A stretch of 64,000 nt of DNA from Hyphomicrobiales bacterium (GTDB taxonomy: Bacteria; Pseudomonadota; Alphaproteobacteria; Rhizobiales; Rhizobiaceae), in assembly GCA_900465665.1 (NCBI GenBank), contig UBJO01000049.1, positions 1 through 64,000 of the forward strand, read 5' to 3'. Of this stretch, positions 51,678 through 60,021 are shown piece by piece. The notes beneath the pieces were generated by a model, which was not told the DNA's origin, did no database searches, and worked only from the letters and a program-made list of their open reading frames with translations. The translations under genes and the position numbers were made by a program. Position 1 is the stretch's first letter. Every line of letters begins with the position of its first letter.

Positions 51678-52738
51678 TGCCCATACTCCGCCACCGGCGC
51701 CCACAGCACCTGATCGATCCGCCGCGCGCCTGTCGCCAGCATCACCAGCCGGTCGAAGCCGAGCGCGATGCCGCTGGCGTCGGGCATGATCGCCAACGCG
51801 TCGAGCAGGTCGTCGTCAATCGGATAGGTCTCGCCATAGATCCGCTTTTTCTCCGCCATCTCGATCTCGAAGCGACGGCGTTGCTCGACGGGATCGGTCA
51901 GCTCGCCGAAACCGTTCGCCAGCTCGACACCGCAGGCATAGACCTCGAAACGCTCGGCTACGCGGGGATCGGCAGCCGACGGCCGCGCGAGGGCTGCTTC
52001 GCAGACCGGATACTCATCGAGGATCGTCACGCGCCCCATGCCAAGATGCGGTTCGACCTTCTCGACCAAAACCCGACTGAAGAGATCGGCCCACTGGTCG
52101 TCTTCGGCGACGCGCATGCCGTTGCGCCGCATCTCGGCCGCCAGATGCTCGCGGTCGGTCGAGCCATCGGCGCTGACCGAGGCCAGAAGATCGATATCGG
52201 CATGACGACGGAACGCTTCGGCGACGCTCAGGCGCTCCGGACCGGCGAAGGGATCGCAGTTAGTCTCACGGTAGCTCAGCATCGTCGTCTGCATCGTCTC
52301 GGCCGCAAGTGCGATGATGCGCACGCAGTCCATCATCAGGCTCTCATAGCTTTCGCCGGTGCGATACCATTCAAGCATTGTGAACTCGGGATGATGCAGC
52401 GGTCCGCGTTCGCGGTTTCGATAGACATGCGCGAAGCAGGCAATGCGCTCCTCGCCGGCCGCAAGCAGCTTCTTGCAGGCGAATTCGGGCGAGGTGTGCA
52501 GATAAAATGATGCAGCCTGCCCATCCGTGGTCAGCGCCTCGGTGGCAAACGCATGCAGGTGCGCCTCGTTTCCAGGCGACACCTGCAGTGTCGCCGTATC
52601 GACCTCGATGAAGTCCTCGCGAGCGAAGTAGCCACGCAGAGCCGCCTGAATCCGGTTGCGTCCGATCAGGAACGGCCGGCGGTCGGCATGCACACTGGGC
52701 GTCCACCAGGGCGACGCTTTGGCGATCGAGGGTTTCAT
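51674..52738 (-). CDS. epmA: EF-P lysine aminoacylase EpmA (GenX/PoxA)
   Basis: A 354-residue class II LysRS paralogue lacking the anticodon-binding domain. Motif 2 is VYRNRERGPLHHPEFTMLEWY and motif 3 is GFDRLVML. It ligates beta-lysine to Lys34 of EF-P, which eases ribosome stalling at polyproline. The start at 52738 is preceded by AGGA. It is divergent from efp, with both modification enzymes and the substrate within 3 kb. Confidence 0.92.
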   Translation of the reverse strand: MKPSIAKASPWWTPSVHADRRPFLIGRNRIQAALRGYFAREDFIEVDTATLQVSPGNEAHLHAFATEALTTDGQAASFYLHTSPEFACKKLLAAGEERIACFAHVYRNRERGPLHHPEFTMLEWYRTGESYESLMMDCVRIIALAAETMQTTMLSYRETNCDPFAGPERLSVAEAFRRHADIDLLASVSADGSTDREHLAAEMRRNGMRVAEDDQWADLFSRVLVEKVEPHLGMGRVTILDEYPVCEAALARPSAADPRVAERFEVYACGVELANGFGELTDPVEQRRRFEIEMAEKKRIYGETYPIDDDLLDALAIMPDASGIALGFDRLVMLATGARRIDQVLWAPVAEYGQ

Positions 52739-52889
52739 CGAATGCTGTCCTGACCGGATCAGCCAACGCAAGGGCTGGCTATTTGCCGGATTTTAGGTTA
52801 GTTGCGCCCCCAAAGAACACCTGATTGCGTCTCCGGGGCCATTTCGACAGTCCTCTACGACGCCAAAAGCCGAGTTACAAGGAACTCTT

Positions 52890-53459
52890 ATGGTCAAGGT
52901 CATCGCCTCTTCCGTCCGCAAGGGCAACGTCCTCGATGTGGACGGCAAGCTCTACGTCGTTCTGACGGCCAACAACTTCCACCCGGGCAAGGGCACGCCG
53001 GTCACCCAGGTCGACATGCGCCGCATCGTCGACGGCGTGAAGGTCTCCGAGCGCTGGCGCACAACCGAGCAGGTCGAGCGCGCCTTCGTGGAAGACGTCA
53101 ACCACCAGTTCCTCTACGAGGACGGCGAAGGCTTCCACTTCATGAACCCGGAATCCTATGACCAGGTTGTCGTCGACAATGAGACCATGGGCGACCAGAA
53201 GGCCTACCTGCAGGAAGGCATGGTCTGCATCCTGTCGATGCACGAAGGTGTAGCGCTTGCCCTGCAGCTGCCGCGCCACGTGACGCTCGAGATCACCGAG
53301 ACCGAGCCGGTCGTCAAGGGCCAGACGGCATCGTCCTCCTACAAGCCGGCTATGCTCTCCAACGGCGTCCGCACCTCGGTTCCCCCGCACATTGACGCCG
53401 GCACCCGCGTCGTCATCGCGACCGAAGACAACTCCTACGTCGAGCGCGCCAAGAACTAA
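52890..53459 (+). CDS. efp: elongation factor P
   Basis: A 189-residue three-domain EF-P. The modification site Lys34 lies in HPGKGTP at the domain I tip. Domain III carries the signature YVVTDTEPVVKGQTAS-like segment (ITETEPVVKGQTASSSYKPA). AAGGAA precedes the ATG. It is divergent from epmA-epmB, and a strong terminator follows. Confidence 0.96.
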   Translation: MVKVIASSVRKGNVLDVDGKLYVVLTANNFHPGKGTPVTQVDMRRIVDGVKVSERWRTTEQVERAFVEDVNHQFLYEDGEGFHFMNPESYDQVVVDNETMGDQKAYLQEGMVCILSMHEGVALALQLPRHVTLEITETEPVVKGQTASSSYKPAMLSNGVRTSVPPHIDAGTRVVIATEDNSYVERAKN

Positions 53460-53480
53460 TCCGGCGCCGGACCTCAGATC

Positions 53481-53516
53481 AAAGGCCGTATCGCTCCCGC
53501 GATGCGGCCTTTTTCT
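53481..53516 (+). terminator. intrinsic terminator of efp
   Basis: A 13-bp stem with one wobble pair (AAGGCCGTATCGC with GCGATGCGGCCTT), a TCCC loop and a TTTTTCTTT tail, 21 nt after the stop. Confidence 0.88.
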
Positions 53517-53559
53517 TTGGCGTGCGATACAGATTGTGATCTGTTGAGCTATCGACAGA

Positions 53560-53602
53560 GTTCCCAATTTGGAAACATTCTCCTTGTTTCCAAATTGGGA
53601 AC
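53560..53602. promoter_or_regulatory. perfect inverted-repeat operator of higBA
   Basis: Two 17-bp arms, GTTCCCAATTTGGAAAC and its exact reverse complement, are separated by 9 bp, ending 19 nt before the higB GTG. Each arm is itself near-palindromic (TTCC...GGAA). It overlaps a TTGTTT-N17-TATATA promoter-like pair (53584-53612). It is the expected autorepression site for HigA or the HigBA complex. Confidence 0.75.
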
Positions 53603-53621
53603 GAGCTATATAGGAGGGAAA

Positions 53622-53933
53622 GTGAACGTCATCGCTAAGTCCGCCTTGGTCAATTTCTGGAATAGCCTGCCGAAAGGCGCGCCGAGACAAACCGCCGAAG
53701 CTGCGATGACCGAGTGGTACACGGCAGCGTCCAAGGCAAATTGGAGCAACTTCGGCGAACTGAAGAAGACGTTCAATTCCGCCGATATTGTTGCCGGCAA
53801 CAAGGTCATTTTCGACGTCGGCGGCAACAAGTACCGAATAGTGGGCCTCGTCGCGTTTCGATCAAAGCGTGTTTTCGTACTGTTTGTCGGAACTCACGCC
53901 CAGTATGACGCGATCGACGTGCATAAACTCTGA
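53622..53933 (+). CDS. higB: HigB-family toxin (type II toxin-antitoxin)
   Basis: A 103-residue RelE-fold mRNA interferase of the HigB_toxin family: the VNVIAKSALVNFWNSLP start, WSNFGELKKTFNSAD, FDVGGNKYRIVGLVAF and the C-terminal VFVLFVGTHAQYDAID. HigB toxins cut mRNA on the ribosome. The start is a GTG directly behind GGAGGG. The toxin precedes the antitoxin, the usual order for hig loci. Confidence 0.9.
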   Translation: MNVIAKSALVNFWNSLPKGAPRQTAEAAMTEWYTAASKANWSNFGELKKTFNSADIVAGNKVIFDVGGNKYRIVGLVAFRSKRVFVLFVGTHAQYDAIDVHKL

Positions 53934-53950
53934 CGTCAATGGAGATCGAC

Positions 53951-54331
53951 ATGCTCGACTTGAAGGCCTTTCGAACGCTTCAGACTGAGGACGAATACAA
54001 CGCCGCCTTGCAGGAAGTCAGGCCATATTTCGAAAACGAACCCGACGAAGGGTCCGATGCGGCCGCTCATTTCGATGCGCTCGTCTTGCTGATCGAGCAA
54101 TATGAAGCCAAGCATTACCCGATACCGGTGGCGAGCCCAGTCGAGGTGATTAAATCGGTGATGGCGGCCAACAATTACAGCCGTGCCGATCTGGTGGCCG
54201 TGATTGGCTCCAAGGCGAGAGCGGCCGATCTTCTGAATGGCAAGCGGGAAATCAACCTGGATCAGATCAGGAAGCTGAGCAGGGAATGGAATATTCCCGC
54301 AGGCGCGCTTATCGGCGAAATCGCCGCTTGA
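53951..54331 (+). CDS. higA: HigA-family antitoxin
   Basis: A 126-residue antitoxin with an N-terminal toxin-neutralising region (LDLKAFRTLQTEDEYNAALQEV) and a C-terminal Cro/CI-type helix-turn-helix (RADLVAVIGSKARAADLLNGKREINLDQIRKLS). It binds HigB and represses the operon. The ATG at 53951 has GGAG 8 nt upstream and is preferred to an ATG at 53939. It begins 17 nt after higB. Confidence 0.9.
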   Translation: MLDLKAFRTLQTEDEYNAALQEVRPYFENEPDEGSDAAAHFDALVLLIEQYEAKHYPIPVASPVEVIKSVMAANNYSRADLVAVIGSKARAADLLNGKREINLDQIRKLSREWNIPAGALIGEIAA

Positions 54332-54368
54332 GCGATCAGACGCTAATATCGCCACACTAGGTCAAAAC

Positions 54369-54399
54369 AAAAAGGCGCCGGAAAGCCGACGCCTTTTCT
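54369..54399. terminator. bidirectional terminator between higA and the glycine-zipper gene
   Basis: AAAAGGCG and CGCCTTTT form an A/T-flanked stem that can end transcription in both directions, between two convergent genes. Confidence 0.7.
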
Positions 54400-54432
54400 T
54401 ATCCGTAGACCCGATCGCTCAGGCCAAAATCA

Positions 54433-54693
54433 TCAGCGCGGGCAACGTGCTTCGTAGCGGCGGCCGTAGCGGTCGCGGTAGACGCAGTAGCCGCGGCGTT
54501 CGACCGACTGGCCGATGAGCGCGCCGGCGAGACCACCGGCAACGGCGCCAACGGCGGCGCCACCCCAGCTGTGGCTGACCGCGCCGCCGATGACAGCGCC
54601 GGTGCCGGCGCCGATCGCGGTGCCTTGTTCCGTGGCCGTGCAGGATGCGAGCGCGCCGACCAGAGCGCCGATGAGTACAATCTTCTTCATCAT
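54433..54693 (-). CDS. glycine-zipper lipoprotein
   Basis: An 86-residue small envelope protein with a lipobox-type signal (GALASC, lipidated Cys18) and a Gly/Ala-rich glycine-zipper stretch (AIGAGTGAVIGGAVSHSWGGAAVGAVAGGLAGALIG). The basic C terminus (YCVYRDRYGRRYEARC) has two cysteines. Similar small proteins are common outer-membrane-associated lipoproteins in Rhizobiales. Function unknown. Confidence 0.8.
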   Translation of the reverse strand: MMKKIVLIGALVGALASCTATEQGTAIGAGTGAVIGGAVSHSWGGAAVGAVAGGLAGALIGQSVERRGYCVYRDRYGRRYEARCPR

Positions 54694-54723
54694 AACTATG
54701 TCTCCCAGGGTTTTTGGCGCGCT

Positions 54724-54879
54724 TTAGATGCGGCCCATGAGTACGAGAATGATAATAATCACAAGAACTAAGCCCAAACCGCCAGAAGGTCCATAGCCCC
54801 AGCTGCGACTATAACCCCAATTCGGTAGGGCTCCGAGCAAAAGCAGAATAAGGATAATGAGTAGTATCGTTCCAAGCAT
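54724..54879 (-). CDS. DUF3309 family small membrane protein
   Basis: A 51-residue protein with two hydrophobic segments around NWGYSRSWGYGPSGGLG, which is the DUF3309 signature. Function unknown. The ATG at 54879 is at the conserved MLGTILLIILILLLLGALP start; longer in-frame extensions lack support. Confidence 0.8.
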   Translation of the reverse strand: MLGTILLIILILLLLGALPNWGYSRSWGYGPSGGLGLVLVIIIILVLMGRI

Positions 54880-55559
54880 ATCCCGTGACCTCAGCGCATT
54901 TCGAGTTTGAATGAGCCAGAAACACGTAAGCCGGCTTTTGGTTCCGTCTATTTTTTCCAAGAGGACAATATTTTTCAGCAGGTAAGCCGACGTCACCTGG
55001 CATTCTCACGCTCACGCATAGATGACGCGGCGCCAAAAGCGCATTTGCGCCTATGGTTAAAATTTCTATAAAATACAATAGGTTGTCGTGAACAAATCGG
55101 GAAATCGGCAAAGTCGCTGATTCGTCTTCTCTTTGTTCCGGATTTGATCGAGCCTGCTTCGAAACGGATTTTTTACATTTCCGGCGGCCCCGAAGTCACC
55201 GCTACACGCCCCTTCCTTATCCGCCGAACAAAAACCTCGACACACGCCAAACGAGAATCTTCCGATTCAGCATCTGGTGGGAAAAAGTGATTCAAAATCA
55301 ATACTTAGCAGTGAACAAACCCTGAATCATCGGGAGTCAGCGATTCGTCTCCGATTCGTTCTACTGCTGTTCCGAATCGCTATGCGAGCATTCCACAAGC
55401 TATTCGCGAGAGCTAAAATCCGCCGGTGAAATTGAAATCAGCCCTTGCGTTTGCGCCAGCGGCTGTCCATTTGTTTGTCTGCTTCGGATCAGGAGCTTGG
55501 TTTTACCCCCGGGGCACCCCCGCCCCGTCTGCAGGACAAAGACACTGACATCGCAGCCG
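54880..55559. other. 680-bp gene-free region upstream of the helicase gene
   Basis: AT-richer than its surroundings, with no convincing small gene. It contains a direct repeat with an exact 223-bp period (GTGAACAAA at 55088 and 55311; GATTCGTCT at 55119 and 55342), a 9-bp inverted repeat AGCGATTCG/CGAATCGCT (55340-55381) and a dense run of GANTC sites. It presumably holds the helicase promoter. Confidence 0.6.
55255..55378. promoter_or_regulatory. cluster of CcrM (GANTC) methylation sites
   Basis: Eight GANTC sites start at 55255, 55264, 55289, 55324, 55334, 55342, 55353 and 55374, with a ninth at 55119. About 0.4-0.5 would be expected by chance in 124 bp. GANTC clusters mark CcrM/GcrA-controlled promoters or origins in alphaproteobacteria. 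Confidence 0.6.
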
Positions 55560-58500
55560 ATGATACTGAGTGGGCGCGGCGTGACCGCGGTGCTCGGTCC
55601 AACCAATACAGGCAAGACCCATTATGCCATCGAGCGGATGGTTGCCCACAGCACCGGCATCATCGGCCTGCCGCTGCGCCTGCTCGCGCGCGAGGTCTAC
55701 ACGCGTGTCTGCGAAAAGGTCGGTGTTCACAACGTAGCCCTGGTGACCGGCGAGGAAAAGATCTCGCCGCCGAACGCGCGTTACTCGGTCTGCACCGTCG
55801 AGGCCATGCCGCGCGAGACCAAGGCCGCCTTCGTTGCCATCGACGAAGTGCAGCTATCGGGCGATCTCGAACGCGGCCACATCTTCACCGACCGTATCCT
55901 GCATCTGCGCGGCCGCGACGAGACGCTGTTGCTCGGCGCCGGCACCATGCGGCCGATCCTCCAGCATCTGCTTCCCGGCATCACCGTCGTCGAGCGTCCG
56001 CGCCTGTCGCACCTGCTCTACGCCGGCCAGAAGAAGATCACCCGCCTGCCGCAGCGCTCGGCCATCGTCGCCTTTTCGGCCGACGAGGTCTATGCGATCG
56101 CCGAGCTCATCCGCCGCCAGCGCGGCGGCGCAGCCGTCGTTCTCGGCGCGTTGAGCCCGCGCACCCGCAACGCCCAGGTGGCGCTGTATCAAGCAGGCGA
56201 CGTCGAATATCTGGTGGCGACGGACGCGATCGGCATGGGGCTCAACCTCGATGTCGACCATGTCGCATTCGCACAGGACCGCAAGTTCGACGGCTATCAG
56301 TTCCGCAACCTCAATCCCGCCGAGCTCGCCCAGATCGCCGGCCGCGCCGGACGCCATCTGCGCGACGGCACCTTTGGCGTGACGGGCCATGTCGATCCGT
56401 TCGACGAGGAGCTGGTCGGCCGCATCGAGGGCCACCACTTCGACAACGTCAAGGTGCTGCAGTGGCGCACCACGGACCTCGACTTCAAGTCGATACAGAC
56501 GCTGCGCGCCAGCCTTGAAACCGGACCGCGCGTGCCCGGCCTGACGCGCGCGCTGCCGGCTGTCGACCAGCAGGCGCTCGAACAGCTGTCGCGCTATCCC
56601 GAGATCCGCGATCTGGCAGACACGCCGGCGAGGGTCGAAAAGCTGTGGGAGGCCTGCGCGCTGCCGGATTATCGGCGCATTACGCCGGCCCAGCACGCCG
56701 ATCTGATCGCGACCCTCTTTTCCGATCTCGTGCGCTATGGCACGGTAAATGAGAATTTCCTTGCCGAACAAGTGCACCGCGCAGATCGAACTGACGGTGA
56801 AATTGACACGCTTTCGGCGCGAATCGCGCAGATAAGGACGTGGACCTATGTATCGAATCGGCCCAGCTGGCTTGCCGATCCGACACACTGGCAGGAAAAG
56901 ACGCGGGAAATCGAAGATCGATTGTCCGATGCGTTACATGAAAGGTTGACGAAACGCTTTGTTGATCGCAGGACATCTGTGCTCATGAAGCGCCTGAGAG
57001 AGAATGCGATGCTGGAAGCTGAAATCAGTGTAAATGGCGATGTCTTCGTAGAAGGACATCATGTAGGGCAGTTGTCGGGTTTCCGGTTCACGCCTGTATC
57101 GGGAGCGGATGGTCCGGACGCGAAGGCTGTCCAGGCTGCTTCGCAAAAGGCGCTTGCTTTGGAATTCGAAGCCCGCGCAGCGCGTATTCACGCGTCCGGC
57201 AACGGCGATCTGGCGATCGGCTCCGACGGCTCGATCCGTTGGCTCGGCGATCCCGTGGCACGTCTGGCGGGCACCGAGCACATCATGCGTCCGCGCCTGA
57301 TCCTGCTTGCCGACGAACAGCTGACCGGCAACGCGCGCGACCACGTCGCCGCCCGCCTGGAACGCTTCGTCAATCACCACATCTCGACCGTGCTGAAGCC
57401 GCTCGACGATCTGTCGCGCGCTGAAGACCTGCAGGGCCTCGCCAAGGGTCTCGCGTTCCAGCTGGTGGAAAATCTCGGCGTGCTCTTCCGTCGTGACGTG
57501 ACCGAAGAGGTTAAGTCGCTCGATCAGGACGCGCGCGCCTCGATGCGCCGTTACGGAGTTCGCTTCGGCGCCTACCACATCTTCGTTCCAGCGCTCCTGA
57601 AGCCGGCTCCGGCCGAGCTCATCACGCTGCTCTGGGCACTGAAGAACGACGGTCTCGACAAGCCGGGCTACGGCGACCTCATTCCGGTTCTGGCCGCCGG
57701 CCGTACCTCTGTCGTCACCGATCCGAGCTATGAGCGCAATTTCTACAAGCTGGCGGGCTTCCGCTTCCTTGGAAAGCGCGCCGTTCGCGTTGATATCCTC
57801 GAGCGCCTGGCCGACATCATCCGTCCGCTGCTGCAGTGGAAGCCGGGTCAGCCGAACCGCCCAGAGGGTGCCTATGACGGCCGCCGCTTCACCACGACCA
57901 CGGCGATGCTCTCCATTCTCGGCGCTACGCTCGAGGACATGGAAGAGATCCTGAAGGGTCTCGGCTACCGCGCCGACGCTGTGAAGGCGGAAGAAGCAGC
58001 CACCTATCTGGCAGCACAGGACGCCGCCGCGACGCCGGCCGCAGCAGCTACGACGGAAGCAACCGCTGACGCCGCCGCTGAAGCGGCCGAGCACGACGAT
58101 GCCGACAGCGCCTCTGCTGACGAGACGACTGCGGAAGCACCGGCTGCCGAAGCCCCTGCTGCCGAAGCGCCGGCTGCTGAAGCACCAGTCGCCGAAGCAA
58201 CCGCGACGGAAGCCTCTGCCGAAGCTGCGCCCGCAGCGGAAGCACCGGCTGCCGAAACCGAAGAGCCGAAGCCGGTTCTGCTCTGGCGCCTTGGCGGCCG
58301 CACCGACGGCAACCAGCGTCAGGCACGCGGCCATGGCGAACGCCGTGGCGGCGAACGCCAGGGTGAGCGTCAGGAGCGTGGCGAACGCCAGGGTGAACGC
58401 CAGGATCGTGGCCACGGCCATCGTCGCCAGGGCGGCGAAGGCGAGAACCGCGACGGCAACCGCCAGAACCGCGGCAAGGACGGCGGCAAGCCGCACCAGG

Positions 58501-58685
58501 GCCGCAACGACCAGCGCGGCGACCGTCAGGACCGTGGTGGCAAGGGTCGCGACGACCGCAACAACAACCGTGGCGGCTCCCAGCCGCTGCGCTTCGAGGC
58601 AAAGCCCCCGCGCAAGGAAAAGCCGGTCGATCCGGATTCGCCCTTCGCAAAGCTCGCTGCCTTGAAGGAGCAGATGAAGAAGTAA
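55560..58685 (+). CDS. SUV3-like DExx-box RNA helicase with low-complexity tail
   Basis: A 1041-residue helicase related to mitochondrial SUV3. Walker A GPTNTGKT is at residues 13-20, the motif II variant DEVQ at 95-98, SAT-like GAGTM follows, and motif VI is QIAGRAGRHLRDG. A long middle domain (about 340-830) is shared with alphaproteobacterial homologues. The last ~200 residues are disordered: an Ala/Glu/Pro repeat of AEAPA units (about 840-905), then an Arg/Gly/Gln-rich GERQ repeat region (about 917-1007) likely to bind RNA. It is followed at 3 nt by an S4-domain gene. A role in RNA degradation or ribosome-linked RNA metabolism is inferred. Confidence 0.85.
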   Translation: MILSGRGVTAVLGPTNTGKTHYAIERMVAHSTGIIGLPLRLLAREVYTRVCEKVGVHNVALVTGEEKISPPNARYSVCTVEAMPRETKAAFVAIDEVQLSGDLERGHIFTDRILHLRGRDETLLLGAGTMRPILQHLLPGITVVERPRLSHLLYAGQKKITRLPQRSAIVAFSADEVYAIAELIRRQRGGAAVVLGALSPRTRNAQVALYQAGDVEYLVATDAIGMGLNLDVDHVAFAQDRKFDGYQFRNLNPAELAQIAGRAGRHLRDGTFGVTGHVDPFDEELVGRIEGHHFDNVKVLQWRTTDLDFKSIQTLRASLETGPRVPGLTRALPAVDQQALEQLSRYPEIRDLADTPARVEKLWEACALPDYRRITPAQHADLIATLFSDLVRYGTVNENFLAEQVHRADRTDGEIDTLSARIAQIRTWTYVSNRPSWLADPTHWQEKTREIEDRLSDALHERLTKRFVDRRTSVLMKRLRENAMLEAEISVNGDVFVEGHHVGQLSGFRFTPVSGADGPDAKAVQAASQKALALEFEARAARIHASGNGDLAIGSDGSIRWLGDPVARLAGTEHIMRPRLILLADEQLTGNARDHVAARLERFVNHHISTVLKPLDDLSRAEDLQGLAKGLAFQLVENLGVLFRRDVTEEVKSLDQDARASMRRYGVRFGAYHIFVPALLKPAPAELITLLWALKNDGLDKPGYGDLIPVLAAGRTSVVTDPSYERNFYKLAGFRFLGKRAVRVDILERLADIIRPLLQWKPGQPNRPEGAYDGRRFTTTTAMLSILGATLEDMEEILKGLGYRADAVKAEEAATYLAAQDAAATPAAAATTEATADAAAEAAEHDDADSASADETTAEAPAAEAPAAEAPAAEAPVAEATATEASAEAAPAAEAPAAETEEPKPVLLWRLGGRTDGNQRQARGHGERRGGERQGERQERGERQGERQDRGHGHRRQGGEGENRDGNRQNRGKDGGKPHQGRNDQRGDRQDRGGKGRDDRNNNRGGSQPLRFEAKPPRKEKPVDPDSPFAKLAALKEQMKK

Positions 58686-58688
58686 TCG

Positions 58689-59093
58689 ATGAGCGAGAAG
58701 ACACAGCCATCAAGCGGTTCGCGCCAGCGCATCGACAAGTGGCTGTTCTTCACGCGCATGATCAAATCGCGCTCGCTGGCGCAGGCCCATGTCCAATCCG
58801 GGCATGTGCGCATCAACGGCGAGCGCGTCAATCTTCCCAGCCATCAGATCAAGACCGGCGACAGGATCGAGCTCTCGCTCGACCGCCGCGAGTTCGTTCT
58901 GATCGTCAAATCCGGCGGCGCTCGGCGCGGCCCTTTCGAGGAGGCTCGCCTCCTCTACGACGACATCTCACCCTCCGCGCAAGACCGCAAACAGCTGACG
59001 CCCTACGAGCAGGCGACCCGCGATACGGGCGCTGGACGCCCGACCAAGAAAGAGCGCCGCGCAATCGACCGCCTGATGTCCGACGACGATTAG
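58689..59093 (+). CDS. S4-domain RNA-binding protein (Hsp15-like)
   Basis: A 134-residue protein with an N-terminal S4 domain (RIDKWLFFTRMIKSRSLAQAHVQSGHVRINGERV) and a basic C-terminal extension (GRPTKKERRAIDRLM). E. coli Hsp15 binds stalled 50S-peptidyl-tRNA complexes. It lies 3 nt after the helicase gene, so the two RNA-binding proteins are probably co-expressed. Confidence 0.9.
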   Translation: MSEKTQPSSGSRQRIDKWLFFTRMIKSRSLAQAHVQSGHVRINGERVNLPSHQIKTGDRIELSLDRREFVLIVKSGGARRGPFEEARLLYDDISPSAQDRKQLTPYEQATRDTGAGRPTKKERRAIDRLMSDDD

Positions 59094-59287
59094 AAAATCC
59101 GTCTCCAAACTCGCCGCTTTCGCGCTTTCTTTATCCTTGAAATCCGGCACTAAAGCCGATACTTCACAAGCAACTTGCCGGATGGCGTGGCAGTTCCCAA
59201 GACTGGTCATGTCCGTCTCCGGCCAGGGGAAAGGCGCGACGTTCCAGGTTGCCCGGCCCCGTCTGCGTGAAAATCCTGGAGTTCTTC

Positions 59288-59626
59288 ATGACCTATGTCG
59301 TGACCGACAACTGCATTCGCTGCAAATATACCGATTGCGTTGAAGTCTGCCCCGTTGATTGCTTCTATGAAGGCGAGAATTTCCTCGCGATCAATCCTGA
59401 CGAATGCATCGACTGCGGCGTCTGCGAGCCGGAATGTCCCGCCGAGGCGATCAAGCCGGACACCGAACCGGGCCTCGACAAGTGGCTGAAGATCAATGCC
59501 GAGTTCGCCAGCATCTGGCCCAACATCACCGTCAAGAAGGACGCGATGGATGGCGCCAAGGACGTGGATGGCGAGACCGGAAAGTTCGAGAAATACTTCT
59601 CGGAAAAGCCCGGCGCCGGCGATTGA
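59288..59626 (+). CDS. fdxA: ferredoxin FdxA (7Fe type)
   Basis: A 112-residue ferredoxin with [3Fe-4S] and [4Fe-4S] cluster motifs: Cys9, Cys17, Cys21 and Cys50, with Cys40, Cys43 and Cys46 for the second cluster, plus Cys12 and Cys25. The C-terminal helix region ends in FSEKPGAGD. It matches the Azotobacter FdI/FdxA type that is conserved upstream of carD in rhizobia. The start at 59288 is at the canonical MTYVVTDNCIRCK. Confidence 0.94.
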   Translation: MTYVVTDNCIRCKYTDCVEVCPVDCFYEGENFLAINPDECIDCGVCEPECPAEAIKPDTEPGLDKWLKINAEFASIWPNITVKKDAMDGAKDVDGETGKFEKYFSEKPGAGD

Positions 59627-60021
59627 TCGCCCATTGATACTATAGTCTGAGACAGGGCCGGAATATGCCCCATCTCACGGCGGATATGCATGACTTATGG
59701 GGGCGACATGTGTTGCCCGCATGACTCATACGCAGTAAATTATTGATTTCCTCATATTTTTGTGGTAACTTTCACACACTGTTCCTTTTGCGGCATCAAG
59801 GATGCCCCAAACCACCACGAAAGCAAACAAATCCAAGCGCGATTTCCGTGACATATCATGATCTTGAGCTGTCACGCCCCAAGATTGCGTGTCTGAATAT
59901 GCTTGCTTCTTCCCGGTGGGACCAGAAGTAAAGTCACCCGACGGATCCGACCGTCTCATCCGGGCCTGACTGACCCGGCTCCGGCCTTGGCCGGAAGCGT
60001 AACAGGGAGTTTTTGACAAGA
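59627..60021. other. 395-bp gene-free region between fdxA and carD
   Basis: It holds a T/A-rich stretch around 59735-59790 and a tight 7-bp hairpin (TCCGGCC-TT-GGCCGGA, 59980-59995) shortly before the carD ribosome site. No small gene is convincing. It is probably the carD promoter and leader. Confidence 0.4.

Noticed and set aside
54880..55111. Extended N terminus or a separate small gene upstream of DUF3309
   Set aside because: The extension lacks family similarity and the conserved start at 54879 is clear.
55088..55381. Replication origin
   Set aside because: GANTC density fits an origin, but no convincing DnaA boxes, no hemE, dnaA or repABC neighbours and no AT-rich unwinding element were found.
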